In this document: positions 1-15,000 of the stretch, piece after piece | Position numbering within the stretch: position 1 is the first letter of the stretch | Layout: each line of letters opens with the position of its first letter | From: Vreelandella subterranea | GTDB taxonomy: Bacteria; Pseudomonadota; Gammaproteobacteria; Pseudomonadales; Halomonadaceae | DNA length: 64,000 nucleotides | Assembly (NCBI RefSeq): GCF_900111305.1 | Contig: NZ_FOGS01000010.1 | Location: forward strand, 96,176 to 160,175 | Direction of reading: 5' to 3' | Notes under the pieces: model-generated | What the model was told of the DNA's origin: nothing | Databases searched by the model: none | What the model saw: only the letters and a program-made list of their open reading frames with translations | Made by a program: the position numbers and the translations under genes

Positions 1-3000
1 GAGCAGTTGGATCTCGCCGAGCAGCTCATCGGCTTGCAGCATCAGGTCGTCGTCGCCGGCGTTCCCGTTTAAGACCATCTCGCCACCTGTGGCATCGATG
101 CGGCCGTGCACACGCAGCGCATCGTTGCCATCACCAAGCTGTATGTCCAGACGATCAATGATGCGGTGGTTGCCGTCGAAGGTTACATGATCATCGTCCT
201 GGCCGCCGGCCACTTTCAGGTAACCGGCCTCGATGCGGCCACTGAGATAAACGCTGTTGGTGCCATCGCCAGTCAACACATCGACGTCCGGTGCCTGTAG
301 CAGCACGTCGTCGCCCAAGGTCCATACCTGTCCCTGGGTATCGCCGCCTTGCAGCAGGATACGCTGGCCAGCACTCAGGGTACCGGCGACGAGCTGGGCG
401 AATCCCTGCTTTCCAGAGGCGGTGCCGGTCTTCGGCATCTGTAGATTCAGCTCGATCGCTTCGTGGGCGTCCAGCAACACGTCATCATCGATGACGATAC
501 CTTCGGCGGCATATACCAAGATACTGCCCTGTTCGGCAACCACCTGAACACCGTCGGTGAAGGTGATCACGTCGTCTGTGTCGCTGTCGTTGGAGGAGAA
601 GGTGATGTCGCCCTCTCGGCTGATCACGTCCTGAGTTACGTGAATCGGGCTATTGGCGGTGATCTCGATGCTGTTCTCAGCGACCATGCCGCTCTCGGCG
701 ATTTCCAGCTCGCCGCTATTCTCCAGGTACACAAAGCCCTGGCGCGACTCACCCTCAAGCACCCCCATCCGGGTGGTGATCACCTTCAACTCCGTGCCGA
801 TGTTCTGCTGGGCAATCAACCGCACCCCGAAGGTCAATATATTCTCTCCCTCCCCATCCTTCAGGGCATTGAAGATATTACCCTGCTCCGAGAAGATCAG
901 TGCAATGGTGTTCTCGCTGCCTGCTTCAACCTGCCCAAGCCGCAGGTCACCGCTGCGATTGAGATCGTCGGACCCCAGCACCTCACGCACGAAGACCGTA
1001 TTGGCCGCATCAATATCCAGCCGACCCACCTCATCGTCGGTCATGATTGCCAGCAGGCGGTCGGCCTCACCGACACCGCCGATACGCGTTTCCAGCCGCA
1101 GGGTGGTGGCCTTGACGTCACCGGCCAACTCATTGCCGTTGGTGCCGACGATCGACTGCAATGCACGCAGATGGGCATGCTCACTCGCCTCGATAAAGCC
1201 GATGGACATGCTGGCATCCACGGTATCGAGGAAGATGTTGCCATCTGCCTGGGCATCGATCACACCGCCCGGACGGGTGGCAAACTCCAGGAAGTTCCCG
1301 ACACTGCCGATGTCTTCTCCTGCGATCAAGGTGATGTTGTTGGCCAGCATATTGATGAGATCGTGATTGAGACCATCGACAATGCTGCCATCGGCGCGAA
1401 GCACTACGTCGCCGCTTTGGGAGTACATGGTGCCCACCCGCAGGTCGCTATCCAGGGCACGCAGGAAGATGCCATCCTGAGCGCGGGCAGTGACCGTGGC
1501 ACCTGTCTGAAGGTCGAGCTGTAGAGGAGCATCGGCATCGGTTCCGATCTGGCCATTGGCAGCTTCAAGTACCAGGTCGCCACTGCGCAAGACCAAATCA
1601 CCGGAAAGGGTCTGAGCGGCCAGAATGCTGCCAGAGACCTTGATGCGAGCATCGGCGCCGGCCTCCATCTTGACGAGACGAATACTCGCCTCGCCCTCTT
1701 CTGCATCGGCGCCCAGATACACGGACCCACCGGCCTCGACAAAGACCTCGCCGGTGTTGTTAATGTTGAAGTCTTCAACCTGACTGATGGCGATGAATTG
1801 AATGACGTTGATCGGATCGCCGTTTTCGTCGATCTCCACCGCGGTCTGCGGGTCGAGCAATACCGTAGCGAGGCTGACGTCAACGCCCGACTCAGCGACC
1901 ACGTCCAGCCCGGTCTCCAGCACCAGCTCAGCGCCATCCACTGAGATGATGTCGTAATAGAGCCCATTTTCGGTGACGTTAAGGGTGCCACCGTCGATAT
2001 CCAGGCTTTCTCCGGCCTGGAACCAGGTGGTATCCCAGCCCTGGCCGTCGTTGCGCTCCAGGGTGACGGTAGTTACACCATCAACGGTATCACCGACAAC
2101 GAAGTTGACATTGGCATCCTCAGGCGCGTGCTTGAGATAACTCACATCCTGACGCTCTGCGGCGGAAAGCAGCAAGCGCTCTTCATCCGAAAGCCCGGCC
2201 AGGCCGTCTGACATGTCGAGCACTTCACGGCCATTGGCTACCCCTATATCGCCGCCGGCAATCAACGTGATATCGCCCAATGGTGACTCGACATTAGCCG
2301 CCTGAATTTCCGTGCGGGTGCTGGTGGTTTCCTGGAGCAGCCCGGCGCCAATGAGAGAGAGCAGCTCCTGCTCAGTCCACTCCTTGACCGAGGACTCGAT
2401 ATTCGCCTCCTCGGCAGCGGTCAACGTCGGCGTATATGCCAGATCTCGTAGATCGGTGGCAGAACCGTCATCTTCGACACCATAAACCGTATGCAGCTGA
2501 CGATAGACACTGGTGCGATCCTCGGCGATACCGTCGATACGCGCTTCCAGAGCCGTTTCATCATCTTCTAGCGCCGGATCCAACTCCTTCAGCGCATCAC
2601 GATAAGCATCCCGCTCATTGTCAGTGAGGATCACTCCCTGGTTCTCGTCATACTCAACCACACGACGATAGGTCAACGACTGCCCCACGGCCAGGCCAGC
2701 ACCCGCCGCCACAAGTCCGTCGCCGGTAATGTCGGTGAGGCTGTCAAAGGTTATAACAGTGCCACTATCATCAATGAGGCGATGCTCAGCACGGAAGTCA
2801 TCGGCATCGATATCCGGCGTCGACAGCACCACCTCCCTCAAATCGCCATTCTCGTCCTCGATCCCGAGCAGCAGGTTGCCGTCATCGACTGCCTTGACGT
2901 GGTAGGTCTTGCCGTCCTCGAGGCCACTGATAACGTCCTCGCTGGTGGCATAGCGATAGTTCCAGTAGGTCTGATACTCATTGGCCTTACGATGCTTGAG

Positions 3001-6000
3001 CTCATCCTTGGCGTCGGCTATACGACCGCCGTCCTCGCCGGGTATGAGACCCATGCGATCCCAGACGCCCTGCAACTGCTCAATGGTGCGCTCGTCGCGG
3101 CGACTGTCATCGTTGCGGTCAAGCAGGTCGCCGTCAGCCTTGAGCCACACGTCGCCTTGGCTGCTGGCAACCCGCTCAACGCCCAGATCACCACTAACCT
3201 GATGCAGGGCGATATTGTTTCGTGCCTCAGCGTTAAGACGGCCTTCGCTGGATTGCTGGATCAGCAGCGGGCTGGCCGCACCAGAGCCAATACTGCCCCC
3301 AGAGGTCAAGGTGATATTGCGGCCCTGCACGTTAGCGTCGGCATCATCAGGCAGGCTGCCAGCGAGCAAGTCGCCAGCAGCGTCAAGGCTTACATCGCCG
3401 CCGGCATGGGCGCGCTCGACAACGATATCGCCATTGAGCTGGTTCACGTTCAGGTTGCCACGTGCGGTGGTCGCATCCAGACGCAGCGGCGGTGCACTTG
3501 CGGCATCCGGCCCTAGGCGGTTATGCAGATCGATGGCGCGCCCAGCACCAATGCCATCCTCAGCGCGTAGTATTACTTCAGCCCCGCTGATACGAATGTC
3601 ACGACGTTGATCGTCGGCCTGACGAATCGCGCCCTGGCTGGTCACGCTGCTCGTGCCGTTATGATTGGCCAGATCGCCGATCAGTACCACATCACCTTGA
3701 GAATCAACGTTGAGAGTGCCGGTCTGATTGCCGATAAAGTTAATATCGACGTCGCGGTTAGCCACTATAGAGTGGGTGTACAGGACGACATCCTGCTTCT
3801 CCTGCACAAACTTGGCGTAGTTGGTCTTCTTGCCGTACCAGGTGCTCTCCGACCACTTGCGCACCTGTTGAACGTCACCCCACTCGCCATCGCCCTCACC
3901 GTCTGGCGGAGCAATTTCTCGTTCGCTATATTCGTAACCGCTCTCACTGGCGTCGGTATAAAAATAGGACAGCGCGTCCTGCAGCTCACCCTTACTTACC
4001 TCTGGCTCACCCTCCCATTCAATGTTTTCGGGATCGGCAGCGAAGGCATTGATACCCGCCCAACTGCTGGAGCCTTCAACGGCATAACGGCGCTGTGTTC
4101 TATCCTCGGATACGCTGAAGCCGTATCGGGCATCGCCATCAGGGCTGAAGGTATAGGTATTGTTGCCATCTGGATCGTAGAAGTATTCATGCAGCCCGGT
4201 ATAGGCGTCGTCGATGCGCAGGTAACCCTCACCCGGCCGACTGACGTCGAGGTTACCTACCGCCAGTGTGTAGTCCGTGTTGTTAATCACATCAATAGTG
4301 CCGTAGCCGCCCAGCACTTCGAGCAGACCATTGCCGGTATTGACCACATGCCCAGTGATGTCCAAGCGGCCGCCTTCGATGGCGATATTCTCGACTTCGA
4401 TCTGGCCACTGCGCGGGTTAAAGGTGACCAGAGCCGTACCGCTGGAAGAGGGCAAAGTGATGTTACTAGTACTGCCACTAGCAATGTGATTGGCAATCCG
4501 CTGAGCATCCGCATGACCGACCTCAAGCCGATAGCTATCTTGGCCGGCGCGGATGTAACCATTGAGGTTGACGTATTCGGCATCGATCACGATCACGCCC
4601 GCCGAAAGATTCGGTGAACTGCCACGACTGTTCTCAATGGCTGAAAGCGCATCGCTGTCGAGCTTGCCGGCACCACGGTCGCTATCGGCATTGACTGCTT
4701 GAGCATCGGGGTTACCCCCGGGGTTGAACTGCGATAGCCCGCGTACCGAGATCTCACCCGCCGAAGAAAGCACCAGGTTTTCGGCCCGCATTTCTCCCTC
4801 GATCTCCAGCGAGCCGGCGGCGTAGGAGACAATCTCGCCGGAAACGTTGCGGGTAATGCCATCCGATGCATAAAGAATGCTGGAGGCAGGGGCACTGTCG
4901 TAGGGAGTCCGGTCATAGAGCGCAGCTTCAAGGGCAACACTACCTAGATCTTCCAAGCCCAGGCCGCGAATCAATGCATTGAGTACCTGCTCCTGTGTGC
5001 CGTCATCGGGGTTGAAGTTAACCCCGTAGCTGTTGACGATGGTGATACGTGGAGTCGCCTCGTCACTACCCGCCGTGTTGAGCCCGGTGATATCGGCGGT
5101 TAGCAACTCATTCAAGTCATTGATGGCATCAGCGCTATCCACTTCGGTCAGGTTGAGGTAGAGCCCACCCACGACCTGAGGAATCTCGGTATTACCCATT
5201 ACCATGCGCGAGGGCGCAGTATTGAGGATGGTGACACTGGCATCCCCCGGGGCGTCCACCTCGCCATGGCCGGTGAGATTATCGGCAAATACATAAACGG
5301 TGCCGGCCTGAGCCCAGACATCGTCAATAAAGACCGTCAGCTGGTCGACTTCGTTGACGATCAGCGTGCCATCGGACTGCCGCTCACCGAAGCCCTCGTC
5401 GACCAGACGCTGCTCGATCCGCTCGATCTCGTTTTCATAAAAGGTAACCAACTGCTGATTGCCGGAGTTTCGATACAGCGTGTAGCGCTCGCTAAGGTCT
5501 TCCAGCTCCTCTACCAGTTCCGATTGGGCGCGCGAATAGCCGACACTAAAGCCGATATCGTCGTAACCGTCGCGGGCTTGCACGAAATCGCCGGCGCCCC
5601 CGGAGAACAAGGCATCCAGGTCATTTTCCTTGGCTGTTATTTCGGCCTGCTTGGCATCGACTTCATCTTGCTTGTCGTTGACTTCTTGCTCTTTATCATC
5701 GATCTCAGTGTGTTTGGCATCGATCTCACCCTGCTTGGTATCGATCTCACTCTGTTTGGCATCAACCTCATCCTGCTTGGTATCAACCTCACCCTGCTTG
5801 GCGTCGATCTCACCCTGCTTTTCATTGATATCATCTTGCCTGGCTGCTATGTCATTGTCCTTTTGTTCTAGCTGGTTGGTGAGCTCATTAATTGCAGATT
5901 GATCGTCCGGATCATTCTCATCGAGAGCATCCAACTGCTCCTGGAGATCAACACGCTCTGCCTCCAGATCCGACAGCACATTCTCTAGCGCCGCCTTGTC

Positions 6001-9000
6001 GTCTTCAAGATCGTCGAGCGCCGCTTCCAGCAATGCCAGCTCGTCTTCTAGATCTGCAAGAGTAGCCTCCAGCAGCTGCATCTGGATATCCAGCTCGGCC
6101 AACTGGTCTTTCAAACCGCCCAGTTCAACGCCCAGCGACTGTCTTTCCGCCAACAGGGGCTGGAGTTCGGCACGCAGCTCATCCAGCGCATCATTGATCA
6201 CAGAAGCTTGATCATCGACGTTAGTCATCTCCAGTATCAGACGCTGATCGCGGTCGATGCCGGTTCTTATCAAGCCGTCGATGTTCACCAGGGCGTCAGA
6301 CTCGGTGATGACATCGCCATCCAGGATTTCGCTCCCCCCGTCGCTACCAAGAGCTGCGTCGATGGCATCGCCCACTGCAGAAATCCAGCTCACCCCCTTG
6401 GCTTGGGCATTCATGTCACTGAAGCCGAAGCGCTCGGTAAACAGGGTCACATCACGGGCACTCACCAATTCAGAGCCGCTCTGGATGTCGATGCGATGAG
6501 TCTGATTCATCATCGCCATGGCATTAAGATCCTCAATGGGGATCAAGCTGCCAGCAAAGCTGTCCAGGCTCGCATTCAAGGCGTATTGGTCACGATTACC
6601 GCGGATGTCACCACCGGCGGCGAAATTGACATCACCAAACGCCGTGGCGCTGGCGCCTTCGGCTATCACGATACGGTTGGTCGGGCTAAGGATCACATTA
6701 GCACTCCCCACGCCGACGGTGGCGGCCCCATAGGTATCCATCAGCAGCACTGCGCTTAAATCCGCAGAGCCTCGCGCCGTGGCCACAAGCTCACCTGCGC
6801 TTAACAGCTCAGCGTTGTCATGGATCAACACGCTGGCGGCCATGTCATCGTCGCGCAGATCTGCCGTCAATCCGGCACCCGAGGCCAGCCCCCCGGCTGT
6901 GAGGTTGATCTGCTCGTAGAAAGTGATGTCGTTGAAGGCCTCTAGACGCAGATCGCCCTGTGTTGTCAGCAGCGAAGCCCTATCTCCTACCTCAACACGT
7001 GTATCGAGATCGAACAACGCATCACTGACACCGCCGGCACCTGCCACTGCACCACCGGCTATACCACGAATGGTGTCATCGCCAGCGCCTGCCAAGCGAT
7101 CACGAATCACTGTACTATCGGCCAGCATATCGAGACTGTCGGCGCGCACTGCGGCGTCTGGCGATACCTCGGCCAAGGTATTCGCATTGATTCGGAAAAT
7201 GGCCTCTGCCCCGGCACCCGCCAGCACGCCACCGGCAGCGGCCAATATCTGGCTTTCCATCTCGAAGGTCTGGTCAGCACGGATCAGTAACTTGCCGGCA
7301 TCGGCATCGGTGCTGCCCGGTGAGGCACTGACCGATAGCGTCGAGGCACCCAGCGTGGCGGTCGTCGTAGCGGTTTGGGTCAGGCGATTGCTGGCGCCAG
7401 CACCCGCGGCGACGCCGCCGCTGCCGGCTAGAGTATAGAGCTCGGCCTGCTGATGGCCGGCAGCGTCTACGCTAACCCGCTCGGCGCCGATCAGGTGGCC
7501 ATCGCCTATGCGCCCGCGGCTCTGGGTATTTTGACGCACGTCCACCACAGCCGCGCCGGCCGCAACGAGCCCGCCCACCAGGCTCGTGGAATGACCTTCC
7601 AGCGAAGTGCGCAAGTCAGTAGCTATACGTAAATGCCCCGCCAACTCAAGGTTGTTCTCGGTGTCAGTTTCACCTGGTGCACCAGAAGTGGTCTGGGTAT
7701 CGCCGATCAAAGCATCGGCGCTAGTGTTGTCACGCAGGGTCACCACGGTGGCATTGAGGCCGAGGAGACCTCCGCCGGCCGAACCGGTGGCTTTGGCAGA
7801 CAACGAGGGAGCCCCCCCCAGTAGCTCACTGCCCGATTGTACGGTCAGATTGTCGGCTCGTAGGCTGATATCACTATTGTTGTTGCCCGGCGTCCCCAAA
7901 TGGGCCAACACCTGAGTCCCCAGGGTGCCGACCACTACCGAAGCACCTATACTCACACCGCCGCTGACCGCCACGCCCAGCGACTGGACGCTGATGCGCG
8001 GGGTGTGCAGCGCACTGATAACCACGTCACCCAAAGTAGACAGGGTTACACCACTGCCCACCCATGCTTCGACCTTATTACCAAGGTTGACGGTAGAGAC
8101 ATTGGCAGTACCTGCGCCGCCCAGGCCGGCCGCCACCGCGGCGACGGTCAAGTCGACCTTGTCGATACTGGCTGAGGTTACCGTCACGCTCTGCAGAAGA
8201 ACATCGTCGCCGAGCACGGCATTTTCGCCAATCCAAGCCTGGGTGGCGCCACTAATCTCGATGACACCCACCGAAAGCCCCCCAGCCACAGTACCGATGC
8301 TGCCACCGGCGGCGAGGGCTTCATGGTTACGCTCTGCCGTTGCGCTGACGATGAGGCTAGCGGGATTATTGCTATCAATCGCGTCGACGAGGACGCCGCC
8401 ATCTTCGAGGGATGCCTGCTGAATGGTACGGTCGAGAATGGTTGTACTTTGGCCACCCACTGCGATTCCCAGCGCGGCGGCACCGCCAACGGCTTCGAGA
8501 TTGCTGTCGAACTCAGCATGGCTGGCTACGCGCACCTCGCCACCAGCAAGCAATACGCTGTTGAAACCAACGCCGGACGTCACCGCCCCGTTAAGTTCAA
8601 GCACGGCAATCGAGATGCCCACGCTGGCGGCACCTGATATGGCCGCCCCACCTGTAGCGATATTCACGTCCAGCACTTCTTGGGCATCTATCGTAATATC
8701 ACTACCTGCGGTCAGGGAGACGTTGCGACCGACCGTCGCAGAGGTATCGCCCACGGTTTGCCCTGTTGCCACATCGAAGTCGACATCGAAGATGAGGTCA
8801 TTGAGCGCGGCATTGGTGCTCTTGCGGTTGCTCTCGTTCTGGTTGCCAGCATCGCTCGGGATGTCGAAATCTTCTTCAAACTGAGCCTGTTCGTCAGCAT
8901 CAAAGGTTTTGTCTTCGTCCTCAACGACCCCGGAATCATCTTCCGAGCTCTTCTCTTGCATTTCATACTCACCGGACTTCAGGTCAGCGAACGTTTTATC

Positions 9001-12000
9001 GATCAGCGAACTGAGTTCCTCGACCTCCTCCTGATTCTCTTGGCTGAGCCCGCTCCCCAGGCTAACCACCGAAATGGCCCCACTGATGCTCAGCGCCGCC
9101 GTGGCCGAGAACGCCACCGCAGTGGAGTTCAGCACCCGGTTAAGCTCGGCCTGCACATCCAGATGACGCCCGGCGGTGATCTGAGAGTGGTTACCAACGG
9201 TGGCACTGGTCCGCTCACGCAGCACCATGACGTCCACGGCGGCACCAGCACCGGCGCCACCCACTGCGGCAGCCCCCACGGCCTGTAGATAGTCTCCCGG
9301 CGCACTGCGCTGATTGATCAACGTGGTTGTGGTCGCCATCACCGCAACATCGCGACCGGCATTGAGCACGCTATGTCGCCCATCCAGGCTACCGACCCTG
9401 GCAACGGTCTCGGCATCAGACATCATCACCGACACTGCACCGGCCACTGCACCAAGCCCCGCCGCGCCAGTCGCCACCGTGATCCCCATATCCATCTGCT
9501 GGTTGGCATTGACCTGGATATCACCTGCGGCATCCAGAGACGTACCCATCACCTCGGCGCTGGCGTTGGAATTGAACAGACCCACGGCCAGACTGGCACC
9601 GACACCCACGCCTCCGCTGCCCGCCGCTGCCCCGGCGATAAAGCGCCCGCTGACGTCATTGACGGCGTTGATGTTGATATCAACCGCTTCCAGCGTCACG
9701 TCTTGCACATAGGCGCGGGTATTCAGCGCCATGCTCACCGCGCTGGCCGAGCCAGACGCTGCAACGCCGGCCGCACCAAAGCTGGCACCAATAACCACTG
9801 ACAAAAAGTCGACACTCGCCCGCGCATCGACGGCGAGAGCTTCTTCCGCCTGCACCATGGTCTTATCAGCTGCGAAGTCAGAACCATCAATCCAGGCGTG
9901 AGTGCGATGACCAAAGAGATTGACATCCACCCCCACGGTCGCTGCTGCAGTCAAGTCCAGCGCTGCTGAGCCACCGCCGCTGTCGGCATCGGCATGATGC
10001 AAGGCGCGCACGACAACGTCCGCATCGCTGCTGACCTCGGCATTATCGATCCAGGCCTGGGTATGTCCATTCACACCATCCACCGTAACGTTAGCCGCCA
10101 CAGAGCCAACGACACCGCCAGCGACCGCCACGGCCAGGGTCAGGAACTCCATATGGCTGGTGGCCAGCACTACCACCCCGCTGCGCGATTCAGTGCTCCA
10201 GTCGCCATCTCCCCAGTTGATGTTACGGTCACGCTCATCTTCATCGGTGCTACCCACTTCTGCGGGGGCGCCATCCCAGGCAAAGGCGACATCGCGTGCG
10301 CTGCCGTTTGCCCGCGCCAGAACCACCGCACCGCCGCCAATCCAGGCCTCAGAATTACTGCCCATCAGATCGACGCCAACGCTGCCGCCGATTGCCACAG
10401 CGCCAACCGCAACGGCACCCAGCTTGACGCTGCTGGTGTCGTTGGTGTCCGCATGCACCATCAGGTTGCCGTCAGCGATTACCGTGCCACCATTGATGCG
10501 TGCCTGGGTGGTGTTATTGATCAAGGAGCTGCCGGTAATGCCAGCACCCGCACCAAACGTGCCGTAGGTGACCCCCGCCAGCACCGCCCAGTTGGACGAG
10601 CGGGAGTCCGCCAAGATAACGATATCGCCGCCACCGGCGCCCGTCTGGGTGGTTTCCAGGGTGGCGTTGTGGCTGCCCGCGACGATGCTGTTCTGGATAT
10701 CGTGATAGGCCACCGACAGGCCAGCCGCACCGCCTTTGACGGCGACGGTGAGCTGTGCACTGGCCGAATCGATGCGGCTTTCATCCTGCGCCACGATGAA
10801 AATGCTGCCATCCGCCGTGACCGTTGCTCCCTGGACGTCGGCGAGAATCTCCTTGCGGGTAAAGTTTAGCGAGACCGTACCGCTTAGAGCGGCCACACCG
10901 GCCACCGAGGCGCCCAACGTGTAAGCATTGATTTGCGAGGTCGATTCGGCGAGCAGGTCAACGTTGCCGCCTGCAGTCACCTGGGTGGCCGCGCCTTCGA
11001 TAACCGCGCGCAGCCGGTTTGGCGCTGCGCTGGTCGGGTCATCCGGGTCCCCACCGATATAGTTGTAAGCAAAGTAGCCTGCCAGGGCCACGGCGCCGGC
11101 CCCTGCACCGCCCACCGTGAAGGCGTTCATGGCCAGGTCATCGGTGGCCTGCAGGCGTATATCGCCACCTGCATCAAGCTCGGCACCGTCTGCCACAACC
11201 GCTTCGAGATTGGTGCGCATCCAGTTCAGCGACAGGCCGCCGGCGACGGCCAGCTTGCCACCGCCCGCCCCTGATAGGGCGAAGCTCCATATCTGATCAC
11301 CCGCCTCTGGCGTGGCGGGCCGATCTTCATCGTCTTTCTCTGGAGGAATCAAGTCATCGTCGACGTCGATGGAGGGCACGTCGGTGACACGTATAAGGGC
11401 TGACTGGACGTGGATATCGCCGTCCGCCGTGACTCGGGTATCGGCACCGTCAATCCTGGCGCTGAGAATAGACGCCATATCGTTGGTGGCCGATGCGCCG
11501 GCTAGACCCGCGGCACCGGCCCCGGCGGCGGCACCCGAGACGTTGATCATGATCGGGGCCACTGACGCGCTTACAGTCACGTGTCCCGAATCCGCGGCGC
11601 CGCCGGCCTTGGCGATCACGACGGCATCGTTACGGATCGCCGCCAGCACATCGTTTTGCATAAGGTTGATGCCAATCGAACCGGCCAGTGCAACCTTGCC
11701 CGCTGCGGCGCCCCCTGCGGTGATATTCAGCAGCTGCGCTTTGGCGTTTGCCTCAACCGTCACGTTCCCTGCGTTGGCAGTCACTTTTGAGTCGTCGATC
11801 ACCGCAGCGATCTGGCCCAGTTTATAGCCAGTGGGGGCGCCCCCCAGATCGAGCATCAACATGTCTTCCGACGCGTCGACATCCTCGTCATCTTCACTGG
11901 TGTTCTCGATGGTACGCGAGGGGTCCGTGGGGTCACCGCCAAGGTAGTTGAAGGCGATGGCACCGCCACCGGCTAGCTTGCCGGCACCGGCAACGCCGAA

Positions 12001-15000
12001 GGCGAAATTGACCAGGCCCTTGCTGTCGTAAGCCTCGACGGTCACGCCACCACCCGCGGTGACGTCGGCACCGTTAACGATTTCCGCGCGCACCGACGAA
12101 CGCATCCAATTGAGACCCACCGCGGCGGAGCCGGCCGCGCTGCCGCCGGCGGCACCGGCGATACTGATGTTAATGACCCCCGAAGAGAAGTCGAGGTTGG
12201 ACATGTCGCGCGGGGCGATATCCGACTCCTCGTCCTCATCGAGATCGTCTTCGTCGTCGACCCCTTCGCTCTCGAGGTCAACATCACCGAGCCCGACACT
12301 GGCCAGGTCGAAGTCATCGTCATCGTCAGCCAGCCCCGCCAGCACATTTACATTACCACCAGCATCGAGACTGGCAGCGCTGACGCTGGCCATGATCAGA
12401 CTGTCGGTCTGCGCCGTGCTGGCGCTGATGCCCCCGGCCACCTTGCCGGCTCCTGCGGCACCAATGGCAATCACCACCAGTACGGTACTGTCCTCAGCCT
12501 GGACGTTGATATTCCCGGCGGTGGTGATATCAGCATCTTCACCGATCTGCGCCAGCGTCTGGCCCGATACGCTATTGACGGTAATGGCACCGGCCAGGCC
12601 TACCTTGCCGGCGGCAGAGCCGCCGAAGGCGACCGACACTACCAGGTTCTCGCTAAGCGCTTCGACGGTCAGGAGGTCGGCAGTAATATCGCCGCCATGG
12701 ATCAGGGCGCTGGTATCGTTATCGATAACGTTGACGCTGACGCTGCCGGCTAACGCCGCCTTGCCGGAAGCCGCGGCCGCCCCGCTGATAGCGATCAACT
12801 GGGTTCTATCGTAGGCGCCGACGTGCACCTGCTCTTCAATATCCTTCATCCGAGTATTACGCGACTCCGCCGTGACGCTGTTGGCGATCACGTTGGCCGA
12901 TATGCTGCCCGAGCCGGCGACTTTTGCGCTCGCCCCGACGCCGATGGTGACTGTCCGCAGCAGGCCGGTATTGTTGGCACCGACGTCGACACTCTCCGCA
13001 TTGAGCAGGCTGCTATCGACGACGCTGGCCTGGGTAGTATTGGTAATCACATTGACCGAAATGGCCGCGCCAAAGCCAACGGCCCTGCCCCCACCGAGTG
13101 CACCCGCCAGGCCCCAGATGCTGCTCTTGTCGTCGGCGTTAATCGCCACCTCGCCGCCATCAAGATTGAAGTGGCTGTTCTCGACCAAGGCCTGGGTGGT
13201 GTTGGTAATCACATTGACGGTGATAGTGCCGGCGAGGCCCACCCCCTTGTCGCTACCGCCGATGCCGGCCGACCCGGCCAGACCGATCATCAGGGCGTCG
13301 TTGCGCGCCTCCACGGTGAGCGCGTCCACATCAATGTCGCTATCCTGCTCGCCGAGATTTGCCAAGCGTGTCTCTACGTCGTGCCTCATCAAGGAGAAGG
13401 CTAGCGCCCCACCTACGCCCGCTTTTCCACCAGCCCCCAAGGCGCCGGCGATAATCACAGAATTGGCTGCATCGCGTGCACTCACCTCGACAACGCCCAG
13501 GGCGCCAGACTTGATGTTCAACAAGCGCGCATCGATGGTGCGCGTCGAGGTCAAGGCTGCACCGGAGGCGGCAAAGCCGAAACCTTTCTGGGTAGCGGCA
13601 ATGGCAAGCCCGGCCGAGGCCATCACCGACCAGCCAAACCGCTCGGCGTCGATGCGCAAATCAGAGGTGGTGAGCTGGTCGATATCGCTCACGCTGGCGC
13701 GGGTCACGCCGTCCTGAATCGCCAGAGCCCCGGCGCCAGCCACCGCCACACTGACATCATCGCTCTCGCCACGCGCAAGGGTTGCGCCGCCGGACAGTAC
13801 GCCAAGATGGGTGGCATCGTTGGCGGCAACCTCCAGGCTACCACTCACCTGGAGGCTTTCCAGGCCGGCCACCTCGGCGAGGGTGGTGTCATCGCCGATA
13901 TGCACCACCATTGAACCGGTAATCCCCACCGCCACGCTGTTATCACTATCGCTGCTCTGGCTACCGGCGCCCTGGCCCAGCACGGAAGAGACGCTGCCGA
14001 TCTCTTGATCTGACTTATCCTGGCTTCCTTTAAGACTGGATGAGCTATCACTACTGGCGTTGGCGTCAGGCTTGCTACCCGCCACACTACCCGCCAGAGC
14101 CATATCAACGATCACACCGCTGGTTCTGGCATCGACAAGCGTGTTGCCACCAACATGAACCGAACCGCTAATGCCATTGTTGTCGGTTCCCAACCATGCC
14201 TGGGTATCACGCTCCACCACAGAAACGGCAACGGAGGCGCCGATGCCGACGCTTTCGCTCTGCACTACGCCACCGGCGAGGCCAAACACATAGCTCTCAT
14301 CGTTGGCGCTGACCCGCAGCGCCGGGCCTACAGGATCATCATTCTCATCGCGATCGACACCGCCATCACCAATCTTCAATGCCACGCCGTTGTGAACCCG
14401 CGCGGTAGTCTCGTTCAGTACTACGTTGGCAACACCGGTACCATTAAAGGCGAGATTAGCCGCCTTGCCGCTGGTGGCCCCCATGCCTACCAGCAGGGCC
14501 TCGTTGTGGGCGGATACATCGAGGCTATTGGCCACCAAGGAGACGCCCGACTCGATTTCCGCACTGGCACTGCCCTGCAGGACATGCACGCCTAGCGCAA
14601 CACCAACACCCACGCCATCTGACTTGACGCCAGCAAAACCCGACTTAACTTTTTTCCAGTCGCTTTCGAATGCTTTTTTCCACTTCTCGCCGTTGGCCTC
14701 CGAAGCGCCAGCAAGCTTGGGCAGGCTAAAGTTGCCGACCATGGCAAAGAGGTGATTATCGTTGTGGGCACGCACGCTGACGTCCTGGTCGTCAGTAGGC
14801 GAAACATCGGCGAACTCGGCCTCGCCCACATTGATCGTCGCGCCTTCGCGAATGCGCGCATCGCTGTTTTGATTGAGCAGCAGCACATTGGCCGAACCGG
14901 AGATGGCAAGCTTGCTGCCCTCTGCCGTGGCCAGCGTCCAGCTATCAAAGCTACCCGGGAGACCCAAGTTCCCCGAGGTATAGCTGTCGAGTGTGGCAAT

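Noticed and set aside
5632..5862. 21-bp repeats as a CRISPR array
   Set aside because: Units are contiguous without spacers, keep the reading frame and encode heptads of a coiled coil.
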